From positions 992,001-1,056,000 of the forward strand of contig NZ_JARUBE010000003.1 of assembly GCF_029626035.1 (NCBI RefSeq): a stretch of DNA of 64,000 nucleotides. The letters run 5' to 3'. Origin of the DNA: Micromonospora sp. WMMD980. GTDB lineage: Bacteria > Actinomycetota > Actinomycetes > Mycobacteriales > Micromonosporaceae. Shown here one piece after another: positions 54,258 through 63,673 of the stretch (positions within the stretch are counted from its first letter, which is position 1; each line of letters opens with the position of its first letter). The position numbers and the translations under genes were made by a program. The notes under the pieces are model-generated. The model did not search any database. It was not told where the DNA came from and saw nothing but the letters and a program-made list of their open reading frames with translations.

Positions 54258-55340
54258 ATGCAATTCGGTGTTGGCTTCTTCCCGGTGCTGGACCCGGCTG
54301 AGAAAAGCGCGAGCCAGTGGTACGACGAGAGCCTCCGGCTGGCCGTGCGCGCGGAGGAGTTGGGCTACGAGCACGTCCAGGTGGTCGAGCACTACTTCAC
54401 CGCGTACGGCGGCTACAGCCCCGACCCGGTGACCTTCCTGACCGCGGTGGCGGCACGCACGCGGCGGATCCGGGTGACGACCGGGGCGGTGGTCCCGGCC
54501 TTCACCCACCCGGTTCAGCTCGCCGGCAAGCTGGCGATGCTCGACAACCTGTCGCACGGCCGGCTCGACGTCGGGTTCGGCCGCGCCTTCCTGCCGGAGG
54601 AGTTCGCCGCCTTCGGGGTGCCGATGAGCGAGAGCCGGGCGCGGTTCGCCGAGGGCGTCGAGGCCTGCCGGCGGCTGTGGACGGAGGAGGAGGTCGTCTG
54701 GTCGGGGACGTTTGCCCGGTTCGGGCCGCTGACGATGCTGCCGCGGCCGTACCAGCGTCCGCACCCGCCGATCTTCGTGGCCTCCACGACCAGCGCCGAG
54801 TCCTGCGCGGCGGCGGGCCGGGCCGGCTACCACCTCCAGGTCGTGCCGACGGTGACCTCGCGGGAAGGGCTCCAGGAGATGCTCGCCGCGTATCGGCACG
54901 AGCGCGCCGCGGCCGGTCACGGCCCGGGCCGCATCCAGTTGAAGTACACCTGCTACCTGGCCGAGGACGCCGCCGAGGCGCTGGCGGCGGGGCGGCGCTG
55001 GGAACAGAACTACATCGAGAAGATGACCGCTGCGATCGCGTCCTGGGCCACCACGAGCAGCGCCGACTACCCCGGCTACGAGCAACTGGTCGACAAGGTG
55101 CGCCGGTACGACTTCGACGCCTCGCTGGCCGGGCACAAGGTCCTCGCCGGCAACCCCGCGCAGGTACGCGAGCAGCTCGCCGTCGTCGCCGACTGGTTCG
55201 GCCGCGATGTGACGGTGTGCCTGCAGGTCAATCCGGGTGGCACGACGGAGGTGGAGGCGGAGCGCACGCTGCGCCTGTTCGCCGAGGAGGTCGCGCCGCA
55301 CGTCGTCACGGGACCGGCCGATGCGCTCACCGGACGCTGA
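54258..55340 (+). CDS. Luciferase-like flavin-dependent monooxygenase (LLM)
   Basis: A 360-residue bacterial-luciferase-family protein (TIM barrel, uses reduced FMN). VQVVEHYFTAYGG, VTTGAVVPAFTHPVQLAGKL and GRLDVGFGRAFLPEEF are typical of the natural-product-associated LLM group. GAGAGGA precedes the ATG. It overlaps the FAD oxidase gene by 20 bases. In NRPS loci such enzymes hydroxylate carbon or nitrogen or oxidise the assembly-line-bound chain. The exact step here is unknown. Confidence 0.88.
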   Translation: MQFGVGFFPVLDPAEKSASQWYDESLRLAVRAEELGYEHVQVVEHYFTAYGGYSPDPVTFLTAVAARTRRIRVTTGAVVPAFTHPVQLAGKLAMLDNLSHGRLDVGFGRAFLPEEFAAFGVPMSESRARFAEGVEACRRLWTEEEVVWSGTFARFGPLTMLPRPYQRPHPPIFVASTTSAESCAAAGRAGYHLQVVPTVTSREGLQEMLAAYRHERAAAGHGPGRIQLKYTCYLAEDAAEALAAGRRWEQNYIEKMTAAIASWATTSSADYPGYEQLVDKVRRYDFDASLAGHKVLAGNPAQVREQLAVVADWFGRDVTVCLQVNPGGTTEVEAERTLRLFAEEVAPHVVTGPADALTGR

Positions 55341-56463
55341 GGTCGCGGTCGTCGGGCTGGGCGCGTTCGGTGCGGCGTCACTCTGGCAACTGGCGGAGGC
55401 GGGCGTCAGCGTGATCGGGCTCGACCGGTACGAGCCGGGCCACGGGTACGGCTCCTCGCACGGCGGCACGCGCATGTTCCGGACGGCCTGCCTCGAGCAC
55501 CCGGGCCTGGTGCCGCTGGCCCGGCGCTCCGGGCAGCTCTGGCAGGAGTTGTCGGCGCGCGCCGGTGAGACGCTGTTCGCGCCGACCGGCGGGGTGCTGA
55601 TCGGCCCGCGGGACGGGCACGTGGTGGCGGGCACGCTCGCCGCGGCCCGGCAGCACGACATCGCGGTCGAGGTGTGGGACGCGGCCACGCTCGGGGCCCG
55701 GCTGCCCCGACACGCCGGCCTGGCCGCGCACCACGTGGCGGTGTGGGAGCCGGCCGCCGGGCTGATCCCGCCGGAGGCGGCGATCCGGGCCGCCGTCCGG
55801 GTGGCCGGCGAACTGGGCGCCCAGGTACGGACCGGCACGCGGGTGTCGGCGATCGAGCTGGTCGACGGCGGCGCGTTCGTGCACACCACGACGGACCGGA
55901 TCGCCGTGCGCCAGGTGGTTGTCGCGGCCGGAGCCTGGCTGCCCGGGCTGGTGCCGGGGCTGACGGTACGGGTGCTGCGGGTGCCGATCACCTGGTTCCG
56001 ACCCGCCGATCCGAGCGCCTCCGGGTACGACCTGGCCGCTGTGCCGGTGTTCATCCGTGAGCTGGACGACGGCGCCTGCCTGTGGGGACACGGCGCGCAC
56101 ACCGACGGCGAGCTGAAGCTCGGTCTGGAGGATGTGGGAACCGCGATGCGCACGATGGACCCCGACGGTGACGACCGGCGGGTGACTCCGGCCGACTGGC
56201 GGGAGCTGGCCGACCGGCTCGCCGTGGCGCTGCCGGGGCTGGCACCGGAGCCGTCGCGGGCGGCGGTCTGCATGTATCCGCTGACTCCGGACCGGCAGTT
56301 CCTGCTGGGCCGGCCGGGCCACGACCCTCGGCTGGTGGTGGCGGGCGGCGACAGCGGCCACGGCTTCAAGCACGCGACCGCGATCGGAGAGGTGGTCGCG
56401 GACTTGGTCAGACGACGTGCGCCCCGGGTGCCGGTCGCCTTCATGCATCCGGACCGCTGGTGA
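55321..56463 (+). CDS. FAD-dependent amine oxidase (monomeric sarcosine oxidase/SolA-like)
   Basis: A 380-residue DAO-family protein. VAVVGLGAFGAASLWQLAEAG binds FAD. SSHGGTRMFR and the Cys in CMYPLTPD (about residue 317) match the monomeric sarcosine oxidase family, where this Cys carries covalent flavin. GGDSGHGFKHATAIGEVVADL ends the fold. It would oxidise a secondary or cyclic amine, and a thiazolidine or N-methyl amine fits this locus (inference). Its 3' end overlaps the convergent ligase gene by 23 bases. Confidence 0.87.
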   Translation: MRSPDAEVAVVGLGAFGAASLWQLAEAGVSVIGLDRYEPGHGYGSSHGGTRMFRTACLEHPGLVPLARRSGQLWQELSARAGETLFAPTGGVLIGPRDGHVVAGTLAAARQHDIAVEVWDAATLGARLPRHAGLAAHHVAVWEPAAGLIPPEAAIRAAVRVAGELGAQVRTGTRVSAIELVDGGAFVHTTTDRIAVRQVVVAAGAWLPGLVPGLTVRVLRVPITWFRPADPSASGYDLAAVPVFIRELDDGACLWGHGAHTDGELKLGLEDVGTAMRTMDPDGDDRRVTPADWRELADRLAVALPGLAPEPSRAAVCMYPLTPDRQFLLGRPGHDPRLVVAGGDSGHGFKHATAIGEVVADLVRRRAPRVPVAFMHPDRW

Positions 56464-58090
56464 TCCGGGTCGCGAGCGCCTTCTTGTCGATCTTGCCAAC
56501 CGCGGTGAGCGGCATCGCCGTCTCGAAGCGGATCCGGTCCGGAAGCTTGTACGCGGCGAGCCCGCGCCCCCGCAGGAAGCCGGTCAGGTCGGCCAGGGAC
56601 GGCCGGTCGTCCGGGCAGACCAGCACCGCGACCGGCGCCTCGCCCCACTGGGCGTCGGGCACGCCGACCAGGGCCGCCTGCCGGACCAGCGGATGGGCGA
56701 GCAGATGACCCTCCACCTCAGTCGCGGCGATCTTCTCGCCACCGCGGTTGATCTGGTCCTTGACCCGTCCCACGACGTTGAGGTGTCCGGACGGCAGCCG
56801 GCGGACCAGGTCGCCGGTGCGGTAGAAGCCGTCCGGGGTGAACGACGCCTCGGCGGCGGCGTCGGCCCGGTAGTAGCCACGCAGCGTGTACGGCCCGCGG
56901 GTGAGCAACTCGCCGACGTCGCCCTCGTCGACGGGGCTGCCGTCGATCGGGTCGACCACGCGCACCTCGTCCGCGGGCGAGCATGGGCGGCCCTGGGTGG
57001 TGCAGATCAGGTCGGCCGGGTCGTCGAGGCGGGTGTAGTTGATCAGCCCTTCCGCCATGCCGTAGACCTGCTGCACCGCCACTTGAAGGGTGGGGGTGAA
57101 CCGGCGGGCCAGGTCGTCGGCCAGTCGGGCGCTGCCGACCTGGACGAAGCGCAGGCTGGACAGGTCGGCTCCGCTGTCGGCGTGCTCGGCGAACCAGTGG
57201 GGCACCAGCGGTGGGTTGATCGAGGTGAAGGTGACCCGTTCGCGGGCGATGAGCCGGAACGCGGTGGCCGGGCTGGGATTCGGAGCGATCACCACGGTCC
57301 CGCCCGACATCAGCGTGCCGAGCACCCCCGGGCAGGCAAAGGTGAAGTTGAAGGCGATCGGCAGGATCGCGAGATAGACGTCTTCCGGCGTCAGCCCGCA
57401 CACCTGCGCTCCGGCGCGGGCGTTGTAGGCGTAGTCGTCGTGCGTGCGGGGGATCAGTTTCGGCAGGCCGGTGGTCCCGCCGGAGAGCAGCAGCAGCGCG
57501 AGGTCGCCGGCCGCCGGGCCGTCGTCGCTGCCGACTGCGGGCACCGCTCCCGTCAGGTCCCGGTAGGCGGTGAAGCCACTGTCTCCGGGGTCGCCCACCA
57601 CGACCACGTGTTCGAGTGGCTCGTCGAGGTCACGCCGCTCGGCCCGGATCCGCGCGGCGAGCGCCCGGTAGTCGAACCCGAGGTGGCGGTCGGCGATCAC
57701 GTAGCCGGCCGCCCCGGAGAGCGCCGCCAGGTGGGCGATCTCGGCGTATCGGTGACCGGGCATGGCGTGCACCGGCACCGCTCCCAGACGCTGCAGGGCG
57801 AACCACACCTCGACGAACTCGGCCCGGTTGGGCAGCTGCACGACGACGCGGTCGCCGCGGCGCAGCCCGAGCCGGCGCAGCCCGGCGGACACCCGGTCGA
57901 CGGCGTCGTCGAGCTGTCGGTAGGTCCAGCGCCGTTCGCCGTCGACAAGTGCGGTGCGCCCGGCGTGCCTGGTGGCCCACTCGTGCAGCAGGTCGCCGAA
58001 GGGTGCGCCGGTCCAGTACCCGGCCGATCGGTACCGCTCGGCGTCGGTCTCGGACCATCCGGTCCACTCCGGACGGTGGAGCTGGGTCAT
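56441..58090 (-). CDS. Aryl-acid AMP ligase (salicylate or 2,3-dihydroxybenzoate)
   Basis: A 549-residue stand-alone adenylation enzyme of the EntE/DhbE/YbtE/PchD group. LLLLSGGTTGLPKLIPRTHDDYAYN is the P-loop region, FGMAEGLINYTRL-type motif (here YGMAEGLINYTRLDDP) and GGEKIAATEVE follow. It activates the aryl acid and loads the carrier on the first NRPS. Near the pocket, FNFTFACPG carries Cys where dihydroxybenzoate enzymes have Ser and salicylate enzymes have Cys; GLIN has Ile where those groups have Val and Leu. Salicylate is thus favoured, not proven. The ATG at 58090 follows AAGGGA. Confidence 0.9.
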   Translation of the reverse strand: MTQLHRPEWTGWSETDAERYRSAGYWTGAPFGDLLHEWATRHAGRTALVDGERRWTYRQLDDAVDRVSAGLRRLGLRRGDRVVVQLPNRAEFVEVWFALQRLGAVPVHAMPGHRYAEIAHLAALSGAAGYVIADRHLGFDYRALAARIRAERRDLDEPLEHVVVVGDPGDSGFTAYRDLTGAVPAVGSDDGPAAGDLALLLLSGGTTGLPKLIPRTHDDYAYNARAGAQVCGLTPEDVYLAILPIAFNFTFACPGVLGTLMSGGTVVIAPNPSPATAFRLIARERVTFTSINPPLVPHWFAEHADSGADLSSLRFVQVGSARLADDLARRFTPTLQVAVQQVYGMAEGLINYTRLDDPADLICTTQGRPCSPADEVRVVDPIDGSPVDEGDVGELLTRGPYTLRGYYRADAAAEASFTPDGFYRTGDLVRRLPSGHLNVVGRVKDQINRGGEKIAATEVEGHLLAHPLVRQAALVGVPDAQWGEAPVAVLVCPDDRPSLADLTGFLRGRGLAAYKLPDRIRFETAMPLTAVGKIDKKALATRITSGPDA

Positions 58091-58133
58091 CTGTGATCCC
58101 TTCTGGTCTGTTCCCGAGCGAAGTGCTTTGATA

Positions 58134-58162
58134 TCTTTACCGCATCTGAAATTCGTTTTCAA
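58134..58162 (-). promoter_or_regulatory. Ligase promoter with Zur-like operator, shared with the NRPS gene
   Basis: The box TGAAATTCGTTTTCA (58147-58161) is the best palindrome of the set. On the minus strand it overlaps the -35 of TTGAAA, 17 bases, TAAAGA. It lies 31 bases before the NRPS ATG on the other strand, so one Zur dimer pair could shut both genes. Confidence 0.75.
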
Positions 58163-58192
58163 CAGTGCTCGACCGGGTAGAAGCGGGGCCTG

Positions 58193-61100
58193 ATGGATGT
58201 CCACGACCTGATCACCGACCTCGACGCCGCCGGCGTGACCCTCTGGCTGGAGCGCGACGAGTTGCGCTTCCGCGCCCCCAAGGGCGTATTGACGGAGGAC
58301 CGCCGGGCGGCCGTGCGAGCCCACCGGGCCGCGATCGTCGAGCGGCTACGTCAGGCCGAGGACGTCCGGCTGAGCCCGGACCCGGCGGGGCGGCACGAAC
58401 CGTTCCCGTTGACCGACCTCCAGGCCGCCTACCTCGTCGGCCGGGGGCCGCACTACGAGTACGGCGGCGTCGCCTGCCACGCCTACGTCGAGTACGAGTA
58501 CCCCGACCTCGACCCGCGACGGGTGCAGTCCACCTGGGACCGGATGGTCGCCCGGCACGACATGCTGCGCGCCGTCGTGCACCCCGACGGTTACCAGGTG
58601 GTCCTGGCCGACCCGCCGGAACACCCGATCCCGGTCACCGACCTACGCGGGCAGGACGCCGCGCTCGACGGACACCTGCGGGCCGTCCGTGACCGGATGT
58701 CGCACCGGGTCGCGCGGACCGACCGGTGGCCGCTGTTCGCGCTGCACCTCACCCGCGCGGACCGGGGTGCGGTCCTGCATCTCTCCCTCGACCTGCTCAT
58801 CGTCGACTACGCCAGCGTGCAACTGTTGATGAGCGAGTTCGACCGCTGCTACGCCGACCCCACGAGCGAGCCGGCCACGCCGGAGATCGGCTTCCGCGAC
58901 TACGTCATCGGACGACGTCGGGTCACCGAGACGGCCCGGTACGCCCGCGACCGTGACTACTGGCTCGGCCGCCTCGACGACCTGCCGCCGGCGCCCGACC
59001 TACCGGTGACCGGCACCGGCGAGGTCACCGGCCCGGTCCGCTTCCGCCGCCTGGAACACGTCCTCGACGCCCCGACGTGGGCCGGGCTGCGCGACCGGGC
59101 GGCCCGGCGCCAGGTCACCGCCTCCGCCGCGCTGCTCACCGCGTACGCCGAGGTGATCGGCCGATGGAGCCGGTCGCCGCGGTTCACCCTCACCGTCCCC
59201 ACCTTCCAGCGACTGCCCCTGCACCCCGACGTGGACCGGCTGGTCGGCGACTTCACCGTGGTCGAACCGCTCGCCGTCGACCTCGCCGAGCCCGAGCCGT
59301 TCCAGGCGCGCGCCGCGGGGCTCAGCGCCCGCCTGCTCGAGGACCTGTCGCACGGGCTGTTCACCGGCGGCGAGGTGCTCGGCGAACTGGCCCGGCGCAC
59401 CGGCACCCGACCGTTGCTGCCGGTCGTGTTCACCAGCACCCTCGACGCCCCGGTCGACGACCCGGACGGCCCCGGCCGCGGCACGGTCGGGTACGCCATC
59501 AGTCAGACCCCGCAGGTCTGGATCGACTGTCAGGTGATGCCCCGCGGCGGAGGGCTCGCCCTTTCCTGGGACGTCCGCGAGGACGTGCTCCCGGACGGCC
59601 TGGCCGACGATGCGTTCGCGGCCTGGACCGACCTGGTCGGCCGCCTCGCCGCCGGCGACCGTGACTGGGACGTCCCCGGGCCGGTCCAGCTGCCGGCCGC
59701 CCAGCTCGAGCGCCGCCGCCGGGCCAATGACACCGCCGGCCCTCTGCCGGACGGCCTGCTGCACGACGAGGTCGTCGCCCAGGCCCGACGCACGCCCGAC
59801 CGGATCGCGGTGGTCGCCGGAGACGTCCGGCTGACCTACGGCGAGCTGCTCCGCCGCGCCGCCGCGGTCGCCGACCACCTCCGCGCCGGTGGCCTGCGCC
59901 CGGCCGAGCCGGTGGCCGTGTTCATGGACAAGGGCTGGGAGCAGGTGGTGGCGGTCCTCGGCGTGCTGTGCGCCGGTGGCGCGTACCTGCCGGTCGACAC
60001 CGCGCAACCGGCCGCCCGCCGCGACGCCATCCTCACCGACGCGGGCGTCCGGACGGTGCTCACCCAGTCCTGGCTCGCCGGCGGCGTCCGGCGGCTGGTG
60101 GGCGTCACCCACCTCACCGTGGACGGCCTCGGGCCGGCCGACGCGCCTGAGGTTCCGGCGTCGGGGGCAGCTCCGGACGACCTCGCCTACATCATCTACA
60201 CGTCCGGGTCCACCGGATCCCCCAAGGGCGTCATGATCAGTCACCGGGCCGCCCGCAACACCGTCGACGACGTCAACCGCCGCTTCGCCGTCGGTCCCGA
60301 CGACGCCGTCCTCGGCCTCGCCGGCCTCGGCTTCGACCTCTCGGTCTACGACATCTTCGGCCTGCTCGCCGTCGGCGGCCGGCTGGTGCTGCCGGACGCC
60401 GACCGCCGCGGCGACCCGTCGCACTGGGCCGACCTGGTGGACCGGCACGGCGTGACCGTGTGGAACTCGGTGCCCGGCCAGTTGCAGATGCTGCACGACT
60501 ACCTGCGCGCCGTGCCGGGTGTGCGGCCGGGCACGCTCCGCCTGGCGATGCTCTCCGGCGACTGGATCCCGGTCACCCTGCCCGACGCGATCCGCGCCCT
60601 GCTGCCGGCGCTGCGCGTGGTCAGCCTCGGTGGCGCCACCGAAGGAGCCATCTGGTCGATCTGGCATCCAATCGACCGGGTCGACCCGCCCCGGCCCAGC
60701 ATCCCCTACGGCACCCCGCTGACCAACCAGAGTTTCCACGTGCTCGACGACCGGATGCGCGACCGTCCCGACTGGACCGCCGGTGAGCTGTACATCGGCG
60801 GCGCCGGAGTCGCACTCGGCTACCACCGTGACCCGGAGCGCTCCGCCGCCCGCTTCCCCACCCACCCGGTGACCGGTGAGCGCCTGTACCGCACCGGCGA
60901 CCTCGGTCGGTACCGGCCGGACGGGACGATCGAGTTCCTCGGCCGCGAGGACGACCAGGTGAAGATCCGCGGATACCGGATCGAGTTGGCCGAGGTGGAG
61001 AGCGCCGTCCAGACGCATTCCGGGGTGGCGCACGCCGCCGTGCTGGTCGACGCGGACCACCCGGCCGGAAAGCGCCTCGCCGCCTTCGTCGAGCCGGCCG

Positions 61101-63673
61101 TCGTCGAGACCGACCCGATCGCCGCCGCCGAGGCCGGGGCGGTCGGCGCCGCCGCGGCGGCGGTCTCCCGGGCCGCGCAGGCCGGGGTCGACCGGCCCGC
61201 GCTGGCGACGTTCCAGCAGGCCCTGGCCGACGTCGGGTACGCGGTGATGACCCGCACGCTGCGCGACGCCGGGCTGTTCACCGACGACCGCGCGCACCGC
61301 GCGCAGGAGGTGGCCGAAGCCCTGTCCGCGACCGCGACCACCCGGCCCGTCGTGCGCCGATGGCTGGTCGCGCTGGCCCGCGCCGGGCACCTCACCGCCG
61401 ATCCGGGCGCCGGCGGGTACACCGGCCCGCTGTCGCTGCCCGCCGACCGGATCGAGGAGGCGTGGCGACGGCTCGCCGAGGCGGAGGCGCGGGTGGCGTA
61501 CAGCACCGACCTGATCGAGGCGGTCCGGACCTGCGCCGAACGGCTGCCCGAGCTGATCGCCGGCACGGTCGACGTACGGGCGCTGTTGTTTCCCGGCGCC
61601 CGCGCCGACGCGATGGCCGCCGCCTACCGGGACAACCTGGCCGTCGCCCACCTCAACGAGGCCGCGGCGGCGGCCCTGCGTGCCCTGGCCGAGCGGCACG
61701 GCGGTGACGCGCCGTTGCGGGTCGTGGAGGTCGGCGGCGGCGTCGCCGGCACCACCGCCGCGCTCGCCCCGGCACTTGCCGAGTTCACCCCGGACTACCT
61801 GTTCACCGATCCGTCGGCGTTCTTCCTCGCCGAGGCCCGCGAGCAGTTCGCCCACCATCCGTGGATCCGGTACGCGCGGCTGGACCTGCGCGAGGACCTG
61901 ACCGCCCAAGGGCTGGCGCCGAACAGCGCAGACGTGGTGATCTGCCCCAACCACCTGCACACCGCGCCGGACGCCGCCGTCGCGCTGGACCGCCTGCGCG
62001 GCCTGCTGGCGCCGGGCGGATGGCTGCTGGTCATGGAGCAGACCCGGGACGACGATCCGGCGCTGCTGGTGTCGATGGAGTTCCTGGAGGCCACCGCCGG
62101 CCCGTTCGTCGACGCCCGCGCCGACGGTGGCCAGTCGTTCCTCACCGAGGCGCAGTGGCGGGACCTGTTCGGCACCGCGCTGGTGGGTGTCCTGCCCGAG
62201 CCCGGCGAGCCGCTGCACCCGACCGGGCAGCAACTGTTCCTCGCCCGGGTCAAGACCGACCGGGCCGTCCTGACCCCGGCCACGTTGGCCCGCCACGCCG
62301 GCACCCGGGTGCCCGAGTACATGGTGCCGAGCGTGTGGCAGCTCGTCGACGCGCTGCCGGTGACCGGCAACGGGAAGGTCGACCGCAAGCGGCTGCGCTC
62401 CCTGCTGCCGTCGGCCGGGGTCGGGGAGCAGGCCGCCGCGGTCGCCAGCGAGCCCGCCGACGCGCTGGAGCGGCAGATCGCCGCGCTCTGGGCCGAGCTG
62501 CTCGACCGGCAGTACGTCGGCCGCCACGACGACTTCTTCGACCTCGGCGGCGACTCCCTGCTGGTGGCCCGCCTGGTGGGCCTGCTCCGCGAGCGGGTGC
62601 CCGACGTGGTCGCCCTGGAGTGGGAGGTGGTGCTGCGGCACATGCTGCGCCGGCCCACCGTCGCGGCGCTGGCGGCCTACCTGCGCGGCGCCACCGCGAC
62701 TGGCGCCGGGCCGGAGGACGACGCGCCGGTGCGCACCTCACCCGTGGTCCGTCTGCACGGCTCCGGCGGCGACCCGGTGACCGTTCTGGTGCACGCCGGC
62801 ACCGGCACGATCATGCCGTACCGGGCGTTGATCACCGAGATCCGACGCCGTTCCGCCGGCACCGGGACGGTCGTCGGGCTGGAGGTGCCGCACCTGCCGC
62901 ACTACCTCGACGCGGACCCCGAGGGCCTGATCGAGACCATCGCCGCCGACTACGTACGCGCTCTGCTCGACCTCGGCGCCGGGGAGTTCCACCTGGTCGG
63001 CTACTGCCTCGGCGGACTTATCGCCACCGAGGTCGCCCGCGGTCTCGCCGAGGCGGGCGCGAACGTGGCGACGCTGACCGCGATCAGCAGCCACAGCCCT
63101 CGCTTCCGGCTGGACGACGAGATCCTGTCGGAGTACTCGTTCAGCGTCATGATGGGCATCGCCCCGGCGGATCTCGGCTTCCCCGCCGACGAGATGGCGG
63201 TGGCCCGCGCCGGGGACGCGGTGCTGGCCGCCAGTCCCGGGGTGATGCGCGACGGCGGCTTCGCCGCGCTGACCGGCGAGCACGCCGGCGTCGCGGAGGC
63301 GTTCCGGAGGCTCGCCGAGGTGCCCCGGGAGCAGCGGGTGGCCCGGATGTGCGAGGCCGTTCCCGCCTCCGCCGGCATGTACGAACCGGACCACATGATG
63401 CGCCTGTTCCGCACGTTCCGGCAGAGCGTCTTCGCGATCACCCGGTACGACCCGGAGCCCTACGCGGGGGACATCACCTTCCTGCGGCACAGCGGCGCGT
63501 ATCCGTTCCCCGGCAGCCGCGACGCCGTCACCCAGCACTGGTCCGACCTGTGCCTCGGTGACCTGCGCGTCGTCGACGTCCCCGGCGACCACTTCAGCTG
63601 CGTCGACGTCGCCCACGCCCCCGGTTTGGTCAAACTGCTCACCGAGATCACCGGCGGGGCGGTGACCCGGTGA
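58193..63673 (+). CDS. Terminal NRPS: TubC dock-Cy-A(MT or E)-T-TE
   Basis: A 1826-residue synthetase. Residues 1-55 form a TubC-type docking domain (LITDLDAAGVTLWLERDELRF). A Cy domain follows with DLLIVDYAS near 205. The A domain (TSGSTGSPKG near 677) has pocket residues DLYNMSLIW, one change from the cysteine code. Between its A8 and A10 motifs a methyltransferase-fold insert (about 985-1370) carries VVEVGGGVAG near 1177 and ICPNHLHTAPD, as in PchE/PchF. T: GGDSLLV near 1452. TE: VGYCLGG near 1603, with Cys in place of the usual nucleophilic Ser, and a GDHF His at the end. It should add the third cysteine ring and release the product. Confidence 0.92.
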   Translation: MDVHDLITDLDAAGVTLWLERDELRFRAPKGVLTEDRRAAVRAHRAAIVERLRQAEDVRLSPDPAGRHEPFPLTDLQAAYLVGRGPHYEYGGVACHAYVEYEYPDLDPRRVQSTWDRMVARHDMLRAVVHPDGYQVVLADPPEHPIPVTDLRGQDAALDGHLRAVRDRMSHRVARTDRWPLFALHLTRADRGAVLHLSLDLLIVDYASVQLLMSEFDRCYADPTSEPATPEIGFRDYVIGRRRVTETARYARDRDYWLGRLDDLPPAPDLPVTGTGEVTGPVRFRRLEHVLDAPTWAGLRDRAARRQVTASAALLTAYAEVIGRWSRSPRFTLTVPTFQRLPLHPDVDRLVGDFTVVEPLAVDLAEPEPFQARAAGLSARLLEDLSHGLFTGGEVLGELARRTGTRPLLPVVFTSTLDAPVDDPDGPGRGTVGYAISQTPQVWIDCQVMPRGGGLALSWDVREDVLPDGLADDAFAAWTDLVGRLAAGDRDWDVPGPVQLPAAQLERRRRANDTAGPLPDGLLHDEVVAQARRTPDRIAVVAGDVRLTYGELLRRAAAVADHLRAGGLRPAEPVAVFMDKGWEQVVAVLGVLCAGGAYLPVDTAQPAARRDAILTDAGVRTVLTQSWLAGGVRRLVGVTHLTVDGLGPADAPEVPASGAAPDDLAYIIYTSGSTGSPKGVMISHRAARNTVDDVNRRFAVGPDDAVLGLAGLGFDLSVYDIFGLLAVGGRLVLPDADRRGDPSHWADLVDRHGVTVWNSVPGQLQMLHDYLRAVPGVRPGTLRLAMLSGDWIPVTLPDAIRALLPALRVVSLGGATEGAIWSIWHPIDRVDPPRPSIPYGTPLTNQSFHVLDDRMRDRPDWTAGELYIGGAGVALGYHRDPERSAARFPTHPVTGERLYRTGDLGRYRPDGTIEFLGREDDQVKIRGYRIELAEVESAVQTHSGVAHAAVLVDADHPAGKRLAAFVEPAVVETDPIAAAEAGAVGAAAAAVSRAAQAGVDRPALATFQQALADVGYAVMTRTLRDAGLFTDDRAHRAQEVAEALSATATTRPVVRRWLVALARAGHLTADPGAGGYTGPLSLPADRIEEAWRRLAEAEARVAYSTDLIEAVRTCAERLPELIAGTVDVRALLFPGARADAMAAAYRDNLAVAHLNEAAAAALRALAERHGGDAPLRVVEVGGGVAGTTAALAPALAEFTPDYLFTDPSAFFLAEAREQFAHHPWIRYARLDLREDLTAQGLAPNSADVVICPNHLHTAPDAAVALDRLRGLLAPGGWLLVMEQTRDDDPALLVSMEFLEATAGPFVDARADGGQSFLTEAQWRDLFGTALVGVLPEPGEPLHPTGQQLFLARVKTDRAVLTPATLARHAGTRVPEYMVPSVWQLVDALPVTGNGKVDRKRLRSLLPSAGVGEQAAAVASEPADALERQIAALWAELLDRQYVGRHDDFFDLGGDSLLVARLVGLLRERVPDVVALEWEVVLRHMLRRPTVAALAAYLRGATATGAGPEDDAPVRTSPVVRLHGSGGDPVTVLVHAGTGTIMPYRALITEIRRRSAGTGTVVGLEVPHLPHYLDADPEGLIETIAADYVRALLDLGAGEFHLVGYCLGGLIATEVARGLAEAGANVATLTAISSHSPRFRLDDEILSEYSFSVMMGIAPADLGFPADEMAVARAGDAVLAASPGVMRDGGFAALTGEHAGVAEAFRRLAEVPREQRVARMCEAVPASAGMYEPDHMMRLFRTFRQSVFAITRYDPEPYAGDITFLRHSGAYPFPGSRDAVTQHWSDLCLGDLRVVDVPGDHFSCVDVAHAPGLVKLLTEITGGAVTR

